Shown here: positions 7,512 through 16,974 of the stretch, piece after piece | Layout of the letters: every line of letters starts with the position of its first letter | Numbering within the stretch: position 1 is the first letter of the stretch | Origin: Prochlorococcus marinus str. MIT 9107 | GTDB lineage: Bacteria > Cyanobacteriota > Cyanobacteriia > PCC-6307 > Cyanobiaceae | Direction of reading: 5' to 3' | Assembly: GCF_000759855.1 (NCBI RefSeq) | Contig: NZ_JNAI01000010.1 | Coordinates: 1-64,000 of the forward strand | DNA: 64,000 bases | Made by a program: the position numbers and the translations under genes | Notes under the pieces: generated by a model | Told to the model about the DNA's origin: nothing | Database searches by the model: none | What the model saw: the letters and a program-made list of their open reading frames with translations, nothing else

Positions 7512-9683
7512 TTACATTTTTACAACTTCTCCAACCTTGTACCATTTATCTTTAAGAGTATTTTCATATTTACGATTGCAACTAATCAACAAGGGGCCAC
7601 AAGTTTGAGGATCTAGTAGTAATGATATTTTTTCGTTAAAAGTTTCTTTATCTAATGAATCTGCGTTTAAAAAATTAATTATTCTTTTTTGGGAATTTCC
7701 TTGATAAATTTTGTCAAAAATTTCTTTATTAGATTCAAAGAAAGTACTTTTAATATCTTTTCTTATTAAATCAAATACTCCGGGATAAGCTTTAAATGCA
7801 AATAAATCTAATAAAACTTTTACAGGCTCTAGATTATTTCTTTCCCTATAAAAATTAGATGATTCAACCATCTCTTTAAGATGTCCAATAAATCCATATC
7901 CAGTAATATCAGTAGCGGCATTAACAAATGATTCTCTAAATTGGTCTTGAAAAAGATAAATTTCATCAATCAAATATTGCTGACTCTTTACTAAATTATT
8001 AATTATTTCAGAAGAACTACCTAGCATATTAATATTTTGCATTTGACCGGCAAAGTAAATCCCAACTCCGAGAGGTCTAGACATCATAAGAATGTCTCCA
8101 TCATTCATTCCAGATTTAAGCCATGGTTTTGCTCCATTTTTTAAGATGCCTTGGACAGTTAAAGAAATATCTATTCCTAATGAATAAGGTTTATTTACTA
8201 AACTTCTTGACTCGAAAGTATGGCCTCCAATTAATTCACCTCCATGATCCTCAACTGTTGATTTTATCCCTTGAAGGGATTGAGAAAAGAGGTAACTCTG
8301 AAATTCCCTTTCAACTTTTGGTAATGAAATTAAAGCCTGCGCGGATGAAAGTTTTGCTCCGCATGCCCACAAATCTGAGCAAGCATGCAAAGTAGTAATT
8401 TTTGCATTAAGCCAAGGATCACTTACCAAAGCAGGAAATCCATCTACACTTTGCAAGATAAAATCTTGACGATTTTGATAGATCTCAACTGCATCTTCAG
8501 GGGATGAAGCAAAAGAATCTAAATTAGAATTTATTAATGATTTATTCAAAACAATCTGAGGAATTTTAGCGGCACATCCCCTGCAATCATTCAATGAAAT
8601 ATTTTTTCGACAATTTTTCATGATTAGCCTTTTTGATCTGAACTTATTAATAAAATTCAGATCAATTTTATGCTTTAAAATCCAAAAAAGAAAAGAAGGG
8701 CCAAAAACAAAATTGCGATAAATAGCAAAAGCCTTTGGATGATGGCTTGGAAATATATTAACTATTTGCAATCCGATCCTTTGAGGAAACCACTTTTTTA
8801 ATGATCCCCCTTCTATATCCTTTTTTAGATTTTGTACTAATGTATTTACAACTTTTACAGCAAAAACTCCTGATGCTGGTCTTTTTGCCGAATCTACAAA
8901 TGCGCAATCACCCGCAGCAAAGATTCCAGAGAAACTTTTCAACTGCAAATTCTGATTTGTGATTATTCTGCCATGAGAATCTGAATCTAATAATTTTTTT
9001 TGTGCCCATAAAGGAGATGTATTCCCAGTACATAAAAGAATCTTGCCATAAGCAAAATTAAGGTTTTCAACTAAATCAATATTGGAATTCCGTAAACTTT
9101 TTAGGATTGTATTATTAATTTTTCTTGTATCACATAATAATTTTAAAGATCTAGTTCTCCATCTTTTTCTCAAAGCATATGATACTTCAATTGCAGCAAG
9201 GCCACTTCCAACTATTACAAATGGAAGTTCATTAACTGAATCAAAAATGTCCTCTTTTTGTATTAATTCATAAGCCCTCAAAAAAGGTTTAATTGAAAAA
9301 GCATTTTGATTTTTAACGTGTGACTCAAATTCCTTTGGAATTATTGTTTGACTTCCATAATTAAGCACTAAATTCGAATAATTAACTGAGGGTCTATTAC
9401 TTAAAACAATTTTCTTTAAATTGAAATCAATATCCTTTACTTCTTCTTCTATAAAAGATACTTTTGCGTTTTTTGCTAATGATTTTATATCAATTAAACT
9501 CTCTTCTAAAGAAATTGATTTTGAAATCACCGATGGGAACATCGCCGAATAAACCAAATGAGAATCTCTAGATATAATTGAAATAGGAATCTCTGGCATT
9601 AATTTCTCACACATTAACCATTTCTTAATTAAAAGAACATTTGTGTGTCCTCCTCCAATTAGTACTAGATGATTAAAAGTCAT
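7512..9683 (-). CDS. selD: fused FAD oxidoreductase-selenide, water dikinase (SelD)
   Basis: A 723-residue two-domain protein. Residues 1 to about 340 are a pyridine-nucleotide-disulfide/NADH dehydrogenase-like flavoprotein (VLIGGGHTNVLL at the start; a second Rossmann motif VIVGSGLAAIEV). From about 360 onward it is SelD, which makes selenophosphate from selenide and ATP. The catalytic Cys370 and Lys373 (in RGCAAK) correspond to Cys17 and Lys20 of E. coli SelD; the second Cys of the usual GCGCK is Ala. ATP-binding elements SVDGF, CSDLWACGAKL, GGELIGGHT and NDGDILMMSRPLG follow. The fusion occurs in many cyanobacteria; the flavin domain may supply reduced selenium. It converges on cca with stop codons abutting. 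Confidence 0.92.
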   Translation of the reverse strand: MTFNHLVLIGGGHTNVLLIKKWLMCEKLMPEIPISIISRDSHLVYSAMFPSVISKSISLEESLIDIKSLAKNAKVSFIEEEVKDIDFNLKKIVLSNRPSVNYSNLVLNYGSQTIIPKEFESHVKNQNAFSIKPFLRAYELIQKEDIFDSVNELPFVIVGSGLAAIEVSYALRKRWRTRSLKLLCDTRKINNTILKSLRNSNIDLVENLNFAYGKILLCTGNTSPLWAQKKLLDSDSHGRIITNQNLQLKSFSGIFAAGDCAFVDSAKRPASGVFAVKVVNTLVQNLKKDIEGGSLKKWFPQRIGLQIVNIFPSHHPKAFAIYRNFVFGPSFLFWILKHKIDLNFINKFRSKRLIMKNCRKNISLNDCRGCAAKIPQIVLNKSLINSNLDSFASSPEDAVEIYQNRQDFILQSVDGFPALVSDPWLNAKITTLHACSDLWACGAKLSSAQALISLPKVEREFQSYLFSQSLQGIKSTVEDHGGELIGGHTFESRSLVNKPYSLGIDISLTVQGILKNGAKPWLKSGMNDGDILMMSRPLGVGIYFAGQMQNINMLGSSSEIINNLVKSQQYLIDEIYLFQDQFRESFVNAATDITGYGFIGHLKEMVESSNFYRERNNLEPVKVLLDLFAFKAYPGVFDLIRKDIKSTFFESNKEIFDKIYQGNSQKRIINFLNADSLDKETFNEKISLLLDPQTCGPLLISCNRKYENTLKDKWYKVGEVVKM

Positions 9684-9693
9684 TTACATCTCA

Positions 9694-10596
9694 ATGAATA
9701 AAGAACATTTATTACCAATTGAAAAATCAAGATTAGGAGTAATAGGTGGGAGTGGATTTTATTCAATGGATCAAATAGAGTACTTAAGAGAGATAGAAAT
9801 CAATACTCCCTATGGTAAACCTTCTGATTCAATAAGAGTATATAATCTCGGGAATCTAGAGATAGCATTCATTCCTAGACATGGAAGAACACATAGATTA
9901 AATCCTACTGAAATCCCTTACAAAGCTAATATTTGGGCTCTAAGATCAATCGGGGTAAGATGGATTATTGCTCCATCAGCAGTTGGTTCATTACAAGAAC
10001 AGATAAGGCCTCTTGATATAGTGGTGCCTGATCAATTTATAGACCGGACAAAAAATAGACCAGCAACATTCTTTAACGAGGGAGCTGTAGCACACGTAAC
10101 GATGGGAGATCCCTTCTGCACAAATTTATCCCGTATATTAATTGAAATCGGAGAAAAAAATATTCCTGGCGGTAGACAATTGCATAGAGGAGGTATCTAT
10201 CTAGCAATGGAAGGTCCTGCTTTCTCAACTAGAGCAGAATCTAATTTATATAGAAGTTGGGGATGTTCAATAATAGGAATGACGAACCATACAGAAGCAA
10301 GATTAGCTAAAGAAGCTGAAATAGCTTACTCCTCATTATCTATGGTTACTGATTATGATTGCTGGCATCAAACACATCAAGAAGTTTCTTTAGAAATGGT
10401 TTTGGATAATCTTAGGTCTAATACTGAAGTAGCTAATAAAATAATTTTTGAAATCGCTAAATTGATAGAAAAAGAGAGACCAAAAAGTAAGTCTCATTTT
10501 TCATTAAAAGATGGCTTGATAACTCAAAAAGAAAATATCCCAAGCTCAACAAAAGAAAAGCTAAGGATATTTACTGATTCTTATTGGACTTATTAG
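9694..10596 (+). CDS. mtnP: S-methyl-5'-thioadenosine phosphorylase
   Basis: A 300-residue purine nucleoside phosphorylase-2 family enzyme that splits methylthioadenosine with phosphate in the methionine salvage pathway. Hallmarks are GVIGGSGFY (15-23), the phosphate-binding RHGRTHRLNP, IAPSAVGSL, and the base-binding GMTNHTEARLAKE near 205-217, with YWDYDCWH-type ending (TDYDCWHQ). MTAP-type sequences have Asn-His-Thr at this site, consistent with adenine nucleosides. It starts only 10 bp from the divergent selD start, so promoters of the two genes must overlap coding sequence. Length agrees with the family. Confidence 0.92.
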   Translation: MNKEHLLPIEKSRLGVIGGSGFYSMDQIEYLREIEINTPYGKPSDSIRVYNLGNLEIAFIPRHGRTHRLNPTEIPYKANIWALRSIGVRWIIAPSAVGSLQEQIRPLDIVVPDQFIDRTKNRPATFFNEGAVAHVTMGDPFCTNLSRILIEIGEKNIPGGRQLHRGGIYLAMEGPAFSTRAESNLYRSWGCSIIGMTNHTEARLAKEAEIAYSSLSMVTDYDCWHQTHQEVSLEMVLDNLRSNTEVANKIIFEIAKLIEKERPKSKSHFSLKDGLITQKENIPSSTKEKLRIFTDSYWTY

Positions 10597-10631
10597 GAAT
10601 AAGTGATTGTCAGATTAAATTAAGACTTTAG

Positions 10632-10832
10632 TTAGCCTCCAGCTCCGACACCTTGGTAGGAACCATAGAAGAATATTCCTAAAACGAAGATAACTGCAAT
10701 TCCACCTGCTGTAGCGACGAGCCATAGAGGAAGAGTTCCCTCTGTCCATCTTCTTTCCCATGCTACTGCTGGTCTTCCATCGGGAAGTCTATCTGGGATT
10801 CTTCCATCAGGTCCTTTTAATTTTTTACTCAT
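10632..10832 (-). CDS. psbJ: photosystem II protein J
   Basis: A 66-residue small PSII subunit with one transmembrane helix (about 35-55, [21 protein letters not shown]) and the typical [10 protein letters not shown] luminal tail. The N-terminal extension [18 protein letters not shown] is longer than in plant PsbJ, as usual for marine picocyanobacteria. PsbJ is involved in electron transfer from QA and in late PSII assembly. It is the last gene of the psbE-F-L-J cluster, 9 nt after psbL. Confidence 0.96.
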   Translation of the reverse strand: MSKKLKGPDGRIPDRLPDGRPAVAWERRWTEGTLPLWLVATAGGIAVIFVLGIFFYGSYQGVGAGG

Positions 10833-10841
10833 AGTTTGGAT

Positions 10842-10961
10842 TTAGTTGAAAAAATAACTGGAAAATAAAATTCCCAAAACAAATACTAATAATAAGCCTA
10901 AATAAAGACTTGTACGATTAAGTTCAACTGGAACTTTGTTAGGATTTTCGTTTACTTGCAT
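10842..10961 (-). CDS. psbL: photosystem II protein L
   Basis: A 39-residue subunit: short polar stromal end with [10 protein letters not shown], then one membrane helix [20 protein letters not shown] reaching the C-terminus. This is the exact length of PsbL. It stabilises the PSII dimer and protects QA. I chose the ATG at 10961; the longer upstream frame runs into psbF and has no family resemblance. It lies 11 nt after psbF within the cluster. Confidence 0.96.
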   Translation of the reverse strand: MQVNENPNKVPVELNRTSLYLGLLLVFVLGILFSSYFFN

Positions 10962-10972
10962 AATGTTTAAAT

Positions 10973-11119
10973 TTATCTGGCGACGAATTGCATTGCTGCA
11001 ATTGAACCCAAAAAGAATACTGAAGGAATAGCTAGAGCGTGAACTGCTAACCATCTAACAGTAAATATAGGATAAACGCGGACTTCTGCAGCCTGCATTG
11101 GAGCTTGAGAATTAGTCAT
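10973..11119 (-). CDS. psbF: cytochrome b559 beta subunit
   Basis: A 48-residue protein (ATG at 11119, stop TAA at 10973-10975). It contains [20 protein letters not shown], in which His27 is the axial haem ligand, followed by a single membrane helix ending [11 protein letters not shown], the canonical PsbF tail. It pairs with PsbE to bind the b559 haem in the PSII core. The gene begins 2 nt after psbE. It was found by direct translation of the interval. Confidence 0.96.
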
Positions 11120-11121
11120 TG

Positions 11122-11370
11122 TTATTTTGTTCTTAAATCTAGTTGAGATTTAGCTTCATATCTTTGTGTTACTACAGGTGCTTTAGATTCAGATGATTGA
11201 AAATAACTATCCGGACGAGGAGTTCCGAAAGCATCGTAGGCTAAGCCTGTATATACGAATAAGAAGCCTGCTATAAAAATAGCTGGTAATGTTACTGCAT
11301 GAATAATCCAGTATCTAATACTGGTGATTATTTCAAAGAATGGGCGTTCACCCGTTGAACCTGCGGCCAT
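11122..11370 (-). CDS. psbE: cytochrome b559 alpha subunit
   Basis: An 82-residue PSII reaction-centre subunit. The sequence begins [21 protein letters not shown], has the haem-binding His in [12 protein letters not shown], one membrane helix, and the luminal domain with [11 protein letters not shown] take the ATG at 11370; a GTG two codons upstream (11376) is in frame but orthologues start at MAAGS. It is the first gene of psbE-F-L-J and lies downstream of ycf48 and rubA on the same strand, a gene order conserved across cyanobacteria that links haem protein synthesis to PSII assembly factors. Confidence 0.97.
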
Positions 11371-11506
11371 AATCACAAATGTTTACCCTACGATCTTACA
11401 GTGTAAAATCATAAGTTCGCGAAGAAATTAACAGCTTGGTTACAGACAGTTGCTAAATCTGTCAAAAATTAAGTTTTTTTTTACTTTTCACTCAAGTTAT
11501 TTAAAA

Positions 11507-12523
11507 TTAGCTATTCCATTTAAGGATATAACCACGTTCGCCAAGAACAAATCCTTTTTGATTATCTAAAGCCTCCTTATCAAGAAAAACTATTTTAATG
11601 AAGTTTGTTGGCAATTCAGAAGCAATAGGATCTTTATTCCAAGTTTTACCTTGATCTTTACTTACTATTAAAGTGCCATTACCTCCCCCAGCCCATATAT
11701 CGCCATTTGGATCCCATCCCATGTCTAGATAATTGTATCCATTAAGAATAGGTATAATAGGCTTTGACCAATTTTCAAGGTCATCAGTATCTTCATTAAA
11801 TCTAATTTCTGCCCCTCTAGAAAGCATCCATAAACTTCCTTCTGGATTGAAACCAATACTTTGAACTCTTTTGCTACTCGCTCTTTGATGAGCTATCCAT
11901 GTATCACTATCCTTTTCCAAAGTAGAAAAGAAATTACCCAAACTACTTACGCTCACATAATCTCCTTTATTAGTTCTTCTTAAATCTCTTACACCTCCAG
12001 AACCAGATGCATCTAAAACTTTTGCGTTCCATGATTCACCACTATCTGATGTTTCATAGATTGCACCTGCTGTGGTAGCCAATTCTGCAACGCCATTATC
12101 AACAGTCGTTATTAGAAATGGCTGGCCTGGCAATTTGTTACCTAGAGATAAACGAGTCCAATTTTTTCCCGCATCAAGTGTATGCATAACCAATGAGGGC
12201 TGGCCTATTAACCATCCCTCTTCACCTTTAAAGTCAATGTCTAGCAGACGAAAGTTCTCTTCACTTGGTAAATCTAAATTTCTTTTCTCCCAAGTTTCTC
12301 CTCCATCATTAGATTCCATAATAAGTCTGTTAGAACCTACTAAAAACCCATTTTTATCATCTATAAAATCAACATCTAAAGCATTTGCCTGGTCTTCAAA
12401 ATGAATTGTTTTCCATGGGCTGCTATCATTTACTTTCACTCCTGATGATGAACAACTGCTCAGGATAAAACATAGAAGTAATGGTAAAAGTAGATTAGGA
12501 AGACTGGTAATAAATTTTTTCAT
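11507..12523 (-). CDS. ycf48: Ycf48/HCF136 photosystem II assembly factor
   Basis: A 338-residue lumenal beta-propeller protein needed for early D1/PSII reaction-centre assembly. The N-terminus is a lipoprotein-type signal ([14 protein letters not shown], lipobox Cys near residue 24). The body contains repeated propeller motifs with Asn/Asp-Gly-Gly-x-Thr-Trp ([41 protein letters not shown]), typical of the BNR/sortilin-like fold of Ycf48. The length matches. It sits between rubA and psbEFLJ, both also needed for PSII, in the conserved rubA-ycf48-psbEFLJ order, about 130 nt upstream of psbE. Confidence 0.96.
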   Translation of the reverse strand: MKKFITSLPNLLLPLLLCFILSSCSSSGVKVNDSSPWKTIHFEDQANALDVDFIDDKNGFLVGSNRLIMESNDGGETWEKRNLDLPSEENFRLLDIDFKGEEGWLIGQPSLVMHTLDAGKNWTRLSLGNKLPGQPFLITTVDNGVAELATTAGAIYETSDSGESWNAKVLDASGSGGVRDLRRTNKGDYVSVSSLGNFFSTLEKDSDTWIAHQRASSKRVQSIGFNPEGSLWMLSRGAEIRFNEDTDDLENWSKPIIPILNGYNYLDMGWDPNGDIWAGGGNGTLIVSKDQGKTWNKDPIASELPTNFIKIVFLDKEALDNQKGFVLGERGYILKWNS

Positions 12524-12532
12524 CTGTTTATA

Positions 12533-12961
12533 TTAATGCAAAGAGTACAAAGAAAGGAAGCAGGCAGCTGCAAATGCCAAACCTCCAAAAATTAGTATAT
12601 TTTTTTGGCCAGAAGGTAAACTGTTAAAACCAAATCCGTAAGTTAAATTTTCTTCAAAACCACTAGGTTTAGATTTTGGACCTATATCTTCATAAAAATT
12701 CTTACCAGCTCTACAAACTGGACAAGCAAATGTATTCCCATCCAACTCTAAAAAGGGTGTATTTTGGGGTATATTTAATTTTTTATTCCCTTCAGAGGGA
12801 TCATAAATGTATCCACAACTTCTACATTCGAATCTATTTTGTTCTAAATTAATGGAAGGTTGTTCAACATTTACTCCTGGGGAGTTTTCGGGAAAATTTT
12901 CTTTCTCAAAATTTTCAACTCTTTTGTTTTCCTCAGAGGCTGGTTGAATGTTTTCACTCAC
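12533..12961 (-). CDS. rubA: membrane-anchored rubredoxin (RubA)
   Basis: A 142-residue protein. Residues 1-42 are a polar leader; 45-95 are a rubredoxin domain with CRSCG (Cys46, Cys49) and CPVC (Cys80, Cys83) binding one Fe; 121-140 are a transmembrane helix that tethers it to the thylakoid. RubA-type rubredoxins are required for PSII (or PSI) assembly in phototrophs. It is the first gene of the minus-strand cluster, 9 nt before ycf48, and diverges from ndhC with a 76-bp gap that must hold both promoters. Confidence 0.95.
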   Translation of the reverse strand: MSENIQPASEENKRVENFEKENFPENSPGVNVEQPSINLEQNRFECRSCGYIYDPSEGNKKLNIPQNTPFLELDGNTFACPVCRAGKNFYEDIGPKSKPSGFEENLTYGFGFNSLPSGQKNILIFGGLAFAAACFLSLYSLH

Positions 12962-13037
12962 AGTTTATTATTGTTCTTTAAGAACTTTAAAAGATTTTGC
13001 TTAATTAAGCGAATTTTATTCAAAATTAATTTTTAAG

Positions 13038-13400
13038 ATGTTTGTATTAACTGGCTATGAATATTTCTTAGGCTTTCTACTAATTGCTGCTGCTGTTCCA
13101 ATATTAGCTCTTGTTACTAACTTAATAGTTGCCCCTAAAGGCAGAACTGGCGAAAGAAAACTAACATATGAATCAGGAATGGAGCCGATAGGAGGAGCTT
13201 GGATTCAATTTAATATTCGTTATTACATGTTTGCCTTGGTTTTCGTTATATTTGATGTTGAGACAGTATTCCTTTATCCTTGGGCTGTTGCCTTTAATAG
13301 ATTAGGCTTATTAGCATTTATTGAGGCGCTAATTTTCATTGCAATACTCGTTATCGCTCTTGCTTACGCATGGAGAAAAGGTGCTTTAGAATGGAGTTAA
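13038..13400 (+). CDS. ndhC: NDH-1 (photosynthetic complex I) subunit 3
   Basis: A 120-residue membrane subunit with three helices (about 5-28, 60-80, 90-112). The conserved loop [20 protein letters not shown] lies after helix 1, and [12 protein letters not shown] is the family signature between helices 2 and 3. NdhC is part of the proton-pumping arm used in respiration and cyclic electron flow around PSI. First gene of ndhC-K-J, with ndhK starting 4 nt after the stop. Confidence 0.97.
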   Translation: MFVLTGYEYFLGFLLIAAAVPILALVTNLIVAPKGRTGERKLTYESGMEPIGGAWIQFNIRYYMFALVFVIFDVETVFLYPWAVAFNRLGLLAFIEALIFIAILVIALAYAWRKGALEWS

Positions 13401-13404
13401 AAAA

Positions 13405-14139
13405 TTGAACCCACAACTATCCCCAAAAGCAATACGAGAAATTAGAGAAGGAACTTGTAATCCTCTTGGAGCTCCCCAAGTTACTACAGATTTAAGCGAA
13501 AATATAATATTAACCAGCTTAGATGATCTTCATAATTGGGCTAGATTAAGTAGTCTATGGCCTCTCCTATATGGAACAGCTTGTTGTTTCATTGAATTTG
13601 CTGCCCTAATTGGATCTAGATTTGATTTTGATAGATTTGGATTAGTTCCTAGAAGTTCGCCAAGGCAAGCCGATTTATTAATAGTTGCAGGGACCGTAAC
13701 AATGAAGATGGCTCCTGCCCTTGTAAGACTTTATGAGCAGATGCCCGAACCGAAATATGTAATTGCAATGGGTGCTTGTACAATTACTGGTGGAATGTTT
13801 AGCGCTGATTCTACTACTGCTGTTAGAGGCGTTGATAAATTGATACCAGTTGATTTATACCTACCTGGATGTCCACCAAGACCAGAAGCAATTTTTGATG
13901 CAGTAATAAAATTAAGAAAAAAAGTAGGTAATGAATCAATTTTAGAACGGACAAAAACAGAACAAACTCACAGATACATAACATCTGATCACGAAATGAA
14001 TCTTGTTTTCTCTGAAAATACTGGTGAATATCTAAACAAAACTTCAACGAATACCATTTCTTCCTCTAAAAAAGAAAAAATAAATGAATTATCTAGTAAC
14101 AGTGAAAAAAATGAAATTATGAATACTCAAGAGGATTAA
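13405..14139 (+). CDS. ndhK: NDH-1 subunit K, carries the N2 iron-sulfur cluster
   Basis: A 244-residue hydrophilic subunit. The 4Fe-4S ligands are all visible: adjacent Cys60-Cys61 (GTACC), Cys125 (GACTIT) and Cys156 (LPGCPPRPE). It links the electron input arm to the membrane arm. The start is TTG at 13405, 4 nt after ndhC. The C-terminal 60 residues form a polar tail beyond the conserved core, somewhat longer than in other bacteria. Its stop overlaps the ndhJ start by one nucleotide, indicating translational coupling. Confidence 0.97.
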   Translation: MNPQLSPKAIREIREGTCNPLGAPQVTTDLSENIILTSLDDLHNWARLSSLWPLLYGTACCFIEFAALIGSRFDFDRFGLVPRSSPRQADLLIVAGTVTMKMAPALVRLYEQMPEPKYVIAMGACTITGGMFSADSTTAVRGVDKLIPVDLYLPGCPPRPEAIFDAVIKLRKKVGNESILERTKTEQTHRYITSDHEMNLVFSENTGEYLNKTSTNTISSSKKEKINELSSNSEKNEIMNTQED

Positions 14140-14669
14140 TGGAAAAAGATAGTTTAGCTAAATCCTCAGATTCTTCAATAGAAAAAGAAGGATTTATAAG
14201 TCAAAGTTTGTCTAAAGATGGAATAACTAATGAATCATTAGCTGATGATCACATTGGAATAGAGAATATTTCAGTGGAACCTAGCAAATTATATGAAGCA
14301 GTATCGGCTTTAAGAAATTACGGGTTCAACTATCTTCAATGTCAAGGTGGTTATGATGAGGGGCCAGGTAAAAAGCTAGTTAGTTTCTATCATTTTATAA
14401 CTGTTGATGACTTACAAAAAATCGAAAAGATTAAAGAAGTTAGATTAAAAGTTTTCTTAGAAAGAGATTCTGATTTATCAATCCCTAGTTTGTATAAAAT
14501 TTTTAAAGGAAGTGATTGGCAAGAAAGAGAGACCTATGACATGTATGGAATAAATTTTATTGATCATCCAAATCCCAAAAGACTATTAATGCCTGAAGAC
14601 TGGAGAGGATGGCCATTGAGGAAAGACTATATTCAGCCAGACTTCTATGAACTTCAAGATGCTTATTAG
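14139..14669 (+). CDS. ndhJ: NDH-1 subunit J
   Basis: A 176-residue complex I 30-kDa-type subunit. The N-terminal 40 residues are polar and variable; the core ends with the diagnostic [34 protein letters not shown] and a short tail. Last gene of ndhC-K-J; the start ATG shares its first base with the ndhK stop TAA. It converges on the YvcK-like gene, the two stops overlapping by 4 bp, and no terminator is evident between them. Confidence 0.96.
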   Translation: MEKDSLAKSSDSSIEKEGFISQSLSKDGITNESLADDHIGIENISVEPSKLYEAVSALRNYGFNYLQCQGGYDEGPGKKLVSFYHFITVDDLQKIEKIKEVRLKVFLERDSDLSIPSLYKIFKGSDWQERETYDMYGINFIDHPNPKRLLMPEDWRGWPLRKDYIQPDFYELQDAY

Positions 14670-16051
14670 TTTGATTTCCTTAATTTGCGGTAAATAAACA
14701 TAACTGCCCTTGCGAGTCTTCTAGGATCATGTCTAAGAGTTGGAGTTATTCTTTTTGAATATAATGGAGCCTGCAAAACATAATAACCCTCAGATAATAA
14801 TTTTTCTTTATTACACCTAACAGGTTCTGCACCTCTACTTTCGTAATAGTCTACTAATGGAGACTTTTCAAATTGGCCCTGAGATAAGATTGCATTAAAA
14901 ATTCGAGTATTAACTCCAAAATTCGATAATTGTTTTTCAATTGATTTGATATGTTTATAAACGTCAAGTCCATCTGTTTCTCCAGGCTGAGTCATCAAAT
15001 TGCTTATGTAAATTTTAGGAGCATTACTTTGCAATAAAGCATCTACTATCTCTGGGACCAACAAATTAGGCAATAAAGAAGTGTATAGACTGCCTGGCCC
15101 AAGAACAATCAAATCAGCCTCTTTTATAGATTCGAGAGCACTAGGAAGAGCAGAAGGATTTTCTGGTAAGTAACCAATCCTTGAAATTAATTTTTTAGAT
15201 TTGCTAATATTGCTTTCGCCATAAATTTTTTCACCATCCTCTAATTCGGCCCATAACATAACATCAATATTTGTTGCCGGCAAAACTTGACCTTGTACTG
15301 CCAAAACCTTACTAGAGGCTTGAACTGCTTTTTCTAAACTACCTGTAATTGTTGTTAAAGCTGACAAAAATAGATTTCCAAAACTATGTCCGTCTAGACC
15401 AGTTCCTCCTGAAAATCTATATTGAAATAATCTTGTTAAGATTGGTTCTTCGTTAGATAGGGCAGCCAAACAATTTCTAATATCTCCCGGAGGTTGCACA
15501 CCTAATTCTTTTCTAAGAATTCCACTACTTCCACCATCATCAGATACGGTTACAATTGCTGTAATATTACTGCTATGGTTTTTTAAGCCTTTCAATAAAG
15601 TAGATAAGCCTGTCCCTCCTCCAATAGCAACAATATTAGGACCTCTGTTTAATTTACTCTTAACTCTTAATGCATCAACTAAAAATGTATTTTTTTCTGG
15701 AACCAGGGCTTTTTGAATCGAGTTAATACTCCTATTTTGTCCAATCCCAATCAATAATAGTCCAATAACAAAAATTAATGGTCCCAATAATGAAACAGGC
15801 AAGATACTAGTTAAACCTGTTATTAACAAAAAAAATATTTCTATAAGCCAATAAAGTGGCCTAAAATTTGTCCAAATGGCTAGGCCTAATAAACTAGTCA
15901 AAAATCCTATCGCAGAAGTAATCATCCATCTTTTTATGACCAGTCCTGGCAAAAGCCAGCTCAAAATTCTTAAAATTTTATTTAATAATAAAAAATTAGA
16001 CTTTCTAAAATTTTTATAAAATCTTCTTACTCTTTTTTTGCGCTTATTCAT
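14666..16051 (-). CDS. YvcK/CofD-like protein with membrane N-terminus
   Basis: A 461-residue protein of the YvcK (gluconeogenesis factor, UDP-sugar-binding) branch of the CofD family. The N-terminal 110 residues are basic and contain three hydrophobic segments (about 40-60, 70-90, 95-112), so it is membrane-bound, as usual for cyanobacterial members. The cytoplasmic domain begins [17 protein letters not shown] and has [21 protein letters not shown] and LGPGSLYTS, the nucleotide-binding elements. In Bacillus YvcK affects cell-wall precursor use; the cyanobacterial role is not settled. The name CofD (F420 synthesis) often given to it is unlikely here, as no other F420 genes are seen. Confidence 0.85.
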   Translation of the reverse strand: MNKRKKRVRRFYKNFRKSNFLLLNKILRILSWLLPGLVIKRWMITSAIGFLTSLLGLAIWTNFRPLYWLIEIFFLLITGLTSILPVSLLGPLIFVIGLLLIGIGQNRSINSIQKALVPEKNTFLVDALRVKSKLNRGPNIVAIGGGTGLSTLLKGLKNHSSNITAIVTVSDDGGSSGILRKELGVQPPGDIRNCLAALSNEEPILTRLFQYRFSGGTGLDGHSFGNLFLSALTTITGSLEKAVQASSKVLAVQGQVLPATNIDVMLWAELEDGEKIYGESNISKSKKLISRIGYLPENPSALPSALESIKEADLIVLGPGSLYTSLLPNLLVPEIVDALLQSNAPKIYISNLMTQPGETDGLDVYKHIKSIEKQLSNFGVNTRIFNAILSQGQFEKSPLVDYYESRGAEPVRCNKEKLLSEGYYVLQAPLYSKRITPTLRHDPRRLARAVMFIYRKLRKSN

Positions 16052-16183
16052 TAAAAAACCTGTAAAAATATTCTTTAAAATTAAAAACTACATAAGATTA
16101 GTATAAATCAAATTCATACATCCTTTTTTTATTTCTAAAAATAGGCAAAATGTATTAAAAGATATTTTTCATTAATATAGGTT

Positions 16184-16969
16184 TTGAAAAAATCAAAGCA
16201 TGCAGTTGAAACAAAAAACCTCTCCATAAGCTGGGGGGAAGTCAATGTGCTTAATCAACTAAATTTTAAACTTAATATCGGAGAGAGATTAGCTATTGTT
16301 GGCCCTTCAGGCTCAGGTAAATCTACTATTTTGAAAATATTAGCAGGCCTCATTTTGCCTACCAAAGGAGAATTAAGAATATTTGGGGAAAAACAAACAT
16401 ATTTGAGACTAGATCAAACTAATCCTCCTGATGTAAGATTAGTTTTTCAAAACCCAGCATTATTAGGATCTCTAACTATTGCAGAAAATGTAGGTTTCAT
16501 CCTTAATAGAAATAAGAAAATATCTAAAAAGTTAATCCATGAAATCGTATGTAAATGTCTAGCTGAGGTAGGATTATTTAATGTTGAAAATAAACTCCCT
16601 AATGAATTAAGCGGAGGCATGCAAAAAAGAGTAAGTTTTGCTAGAGCTTTAATTACCGATCAAACACTTAATGCAAGAACTAACCCTTTATTACTTTTTG
16701 ATGAACCAACTGCTGGGCTCGATCCAATTGCGTCATCAAGAATTGAAGATTTAATTAATAAGACAAATGAAAAAACCAAAGGGACATCTATTGTAGTTAG
16801 CCATGTTCTTAGTACTATAGAAAGGACTTCAGACAAAGTTTTAATGCTTTACGAAGGCAAATTTAGATGGGCAGGTTCTATGGATGAATTTAAAAAGAGT
16901 AATGATCCTTATGTATTTCAATTTAGGCACGGTAAACTTGCTGGTCCAATGCAACCCAAAGAAATTTAG
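16184..16969 (+). CDS. Mla-like ABC transporter ATP-binding protein
   Basis: A 261-residue ABC ATPase. Walker A GPSGSGKST (40-48), Q-loop VFQNPALLG, signature LSGGMQKR, Walker B LLLFDEPTAGLDP and the switch His in VSHV are all intact. The next gene, 5 nt after the stop, is an MCE-domain protein, which identifies the pair as a lipid transporter of the Mla/TGD type that moves phospholipid or glycolipid between outer and inner membranes. The start is TTG at 16184. The permease partner is not in this stretch and is presumably encoded elsewhere. Confidence 0.88.
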   Translation: MKKSKHAVETKNLSISWGEVNVLNQLNFKLNIGERLAIVGPSGSGKSTILKILAGLILPTKGELRIFGEKQTYLRLDQTNPPDVRLVFQNPALLGSLTIAENVGFILNRNKKISKKLIHEIVCKCLAEVGLFNVENKLPNELSGGMQKRVSFARALITDQTLNARTNPLLLFDEPTAGLDPIASSRIEDLINKTNEKTKGTSIVVSHVLSTIERTSDKVLMLYEGKFRWAGSMDEFKKSNDPYVFQFRHGKLAGPMQPKEI

Positions 16970-16974
16970 AAATT

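Noticed and set aside
14666-16051. F420 synthesis (CofD) assignment
   Set aside because: The N-terminal membrane segments and [14 protein letters not shown] motif fit the YvcK branch; no other F420 genes are present here.
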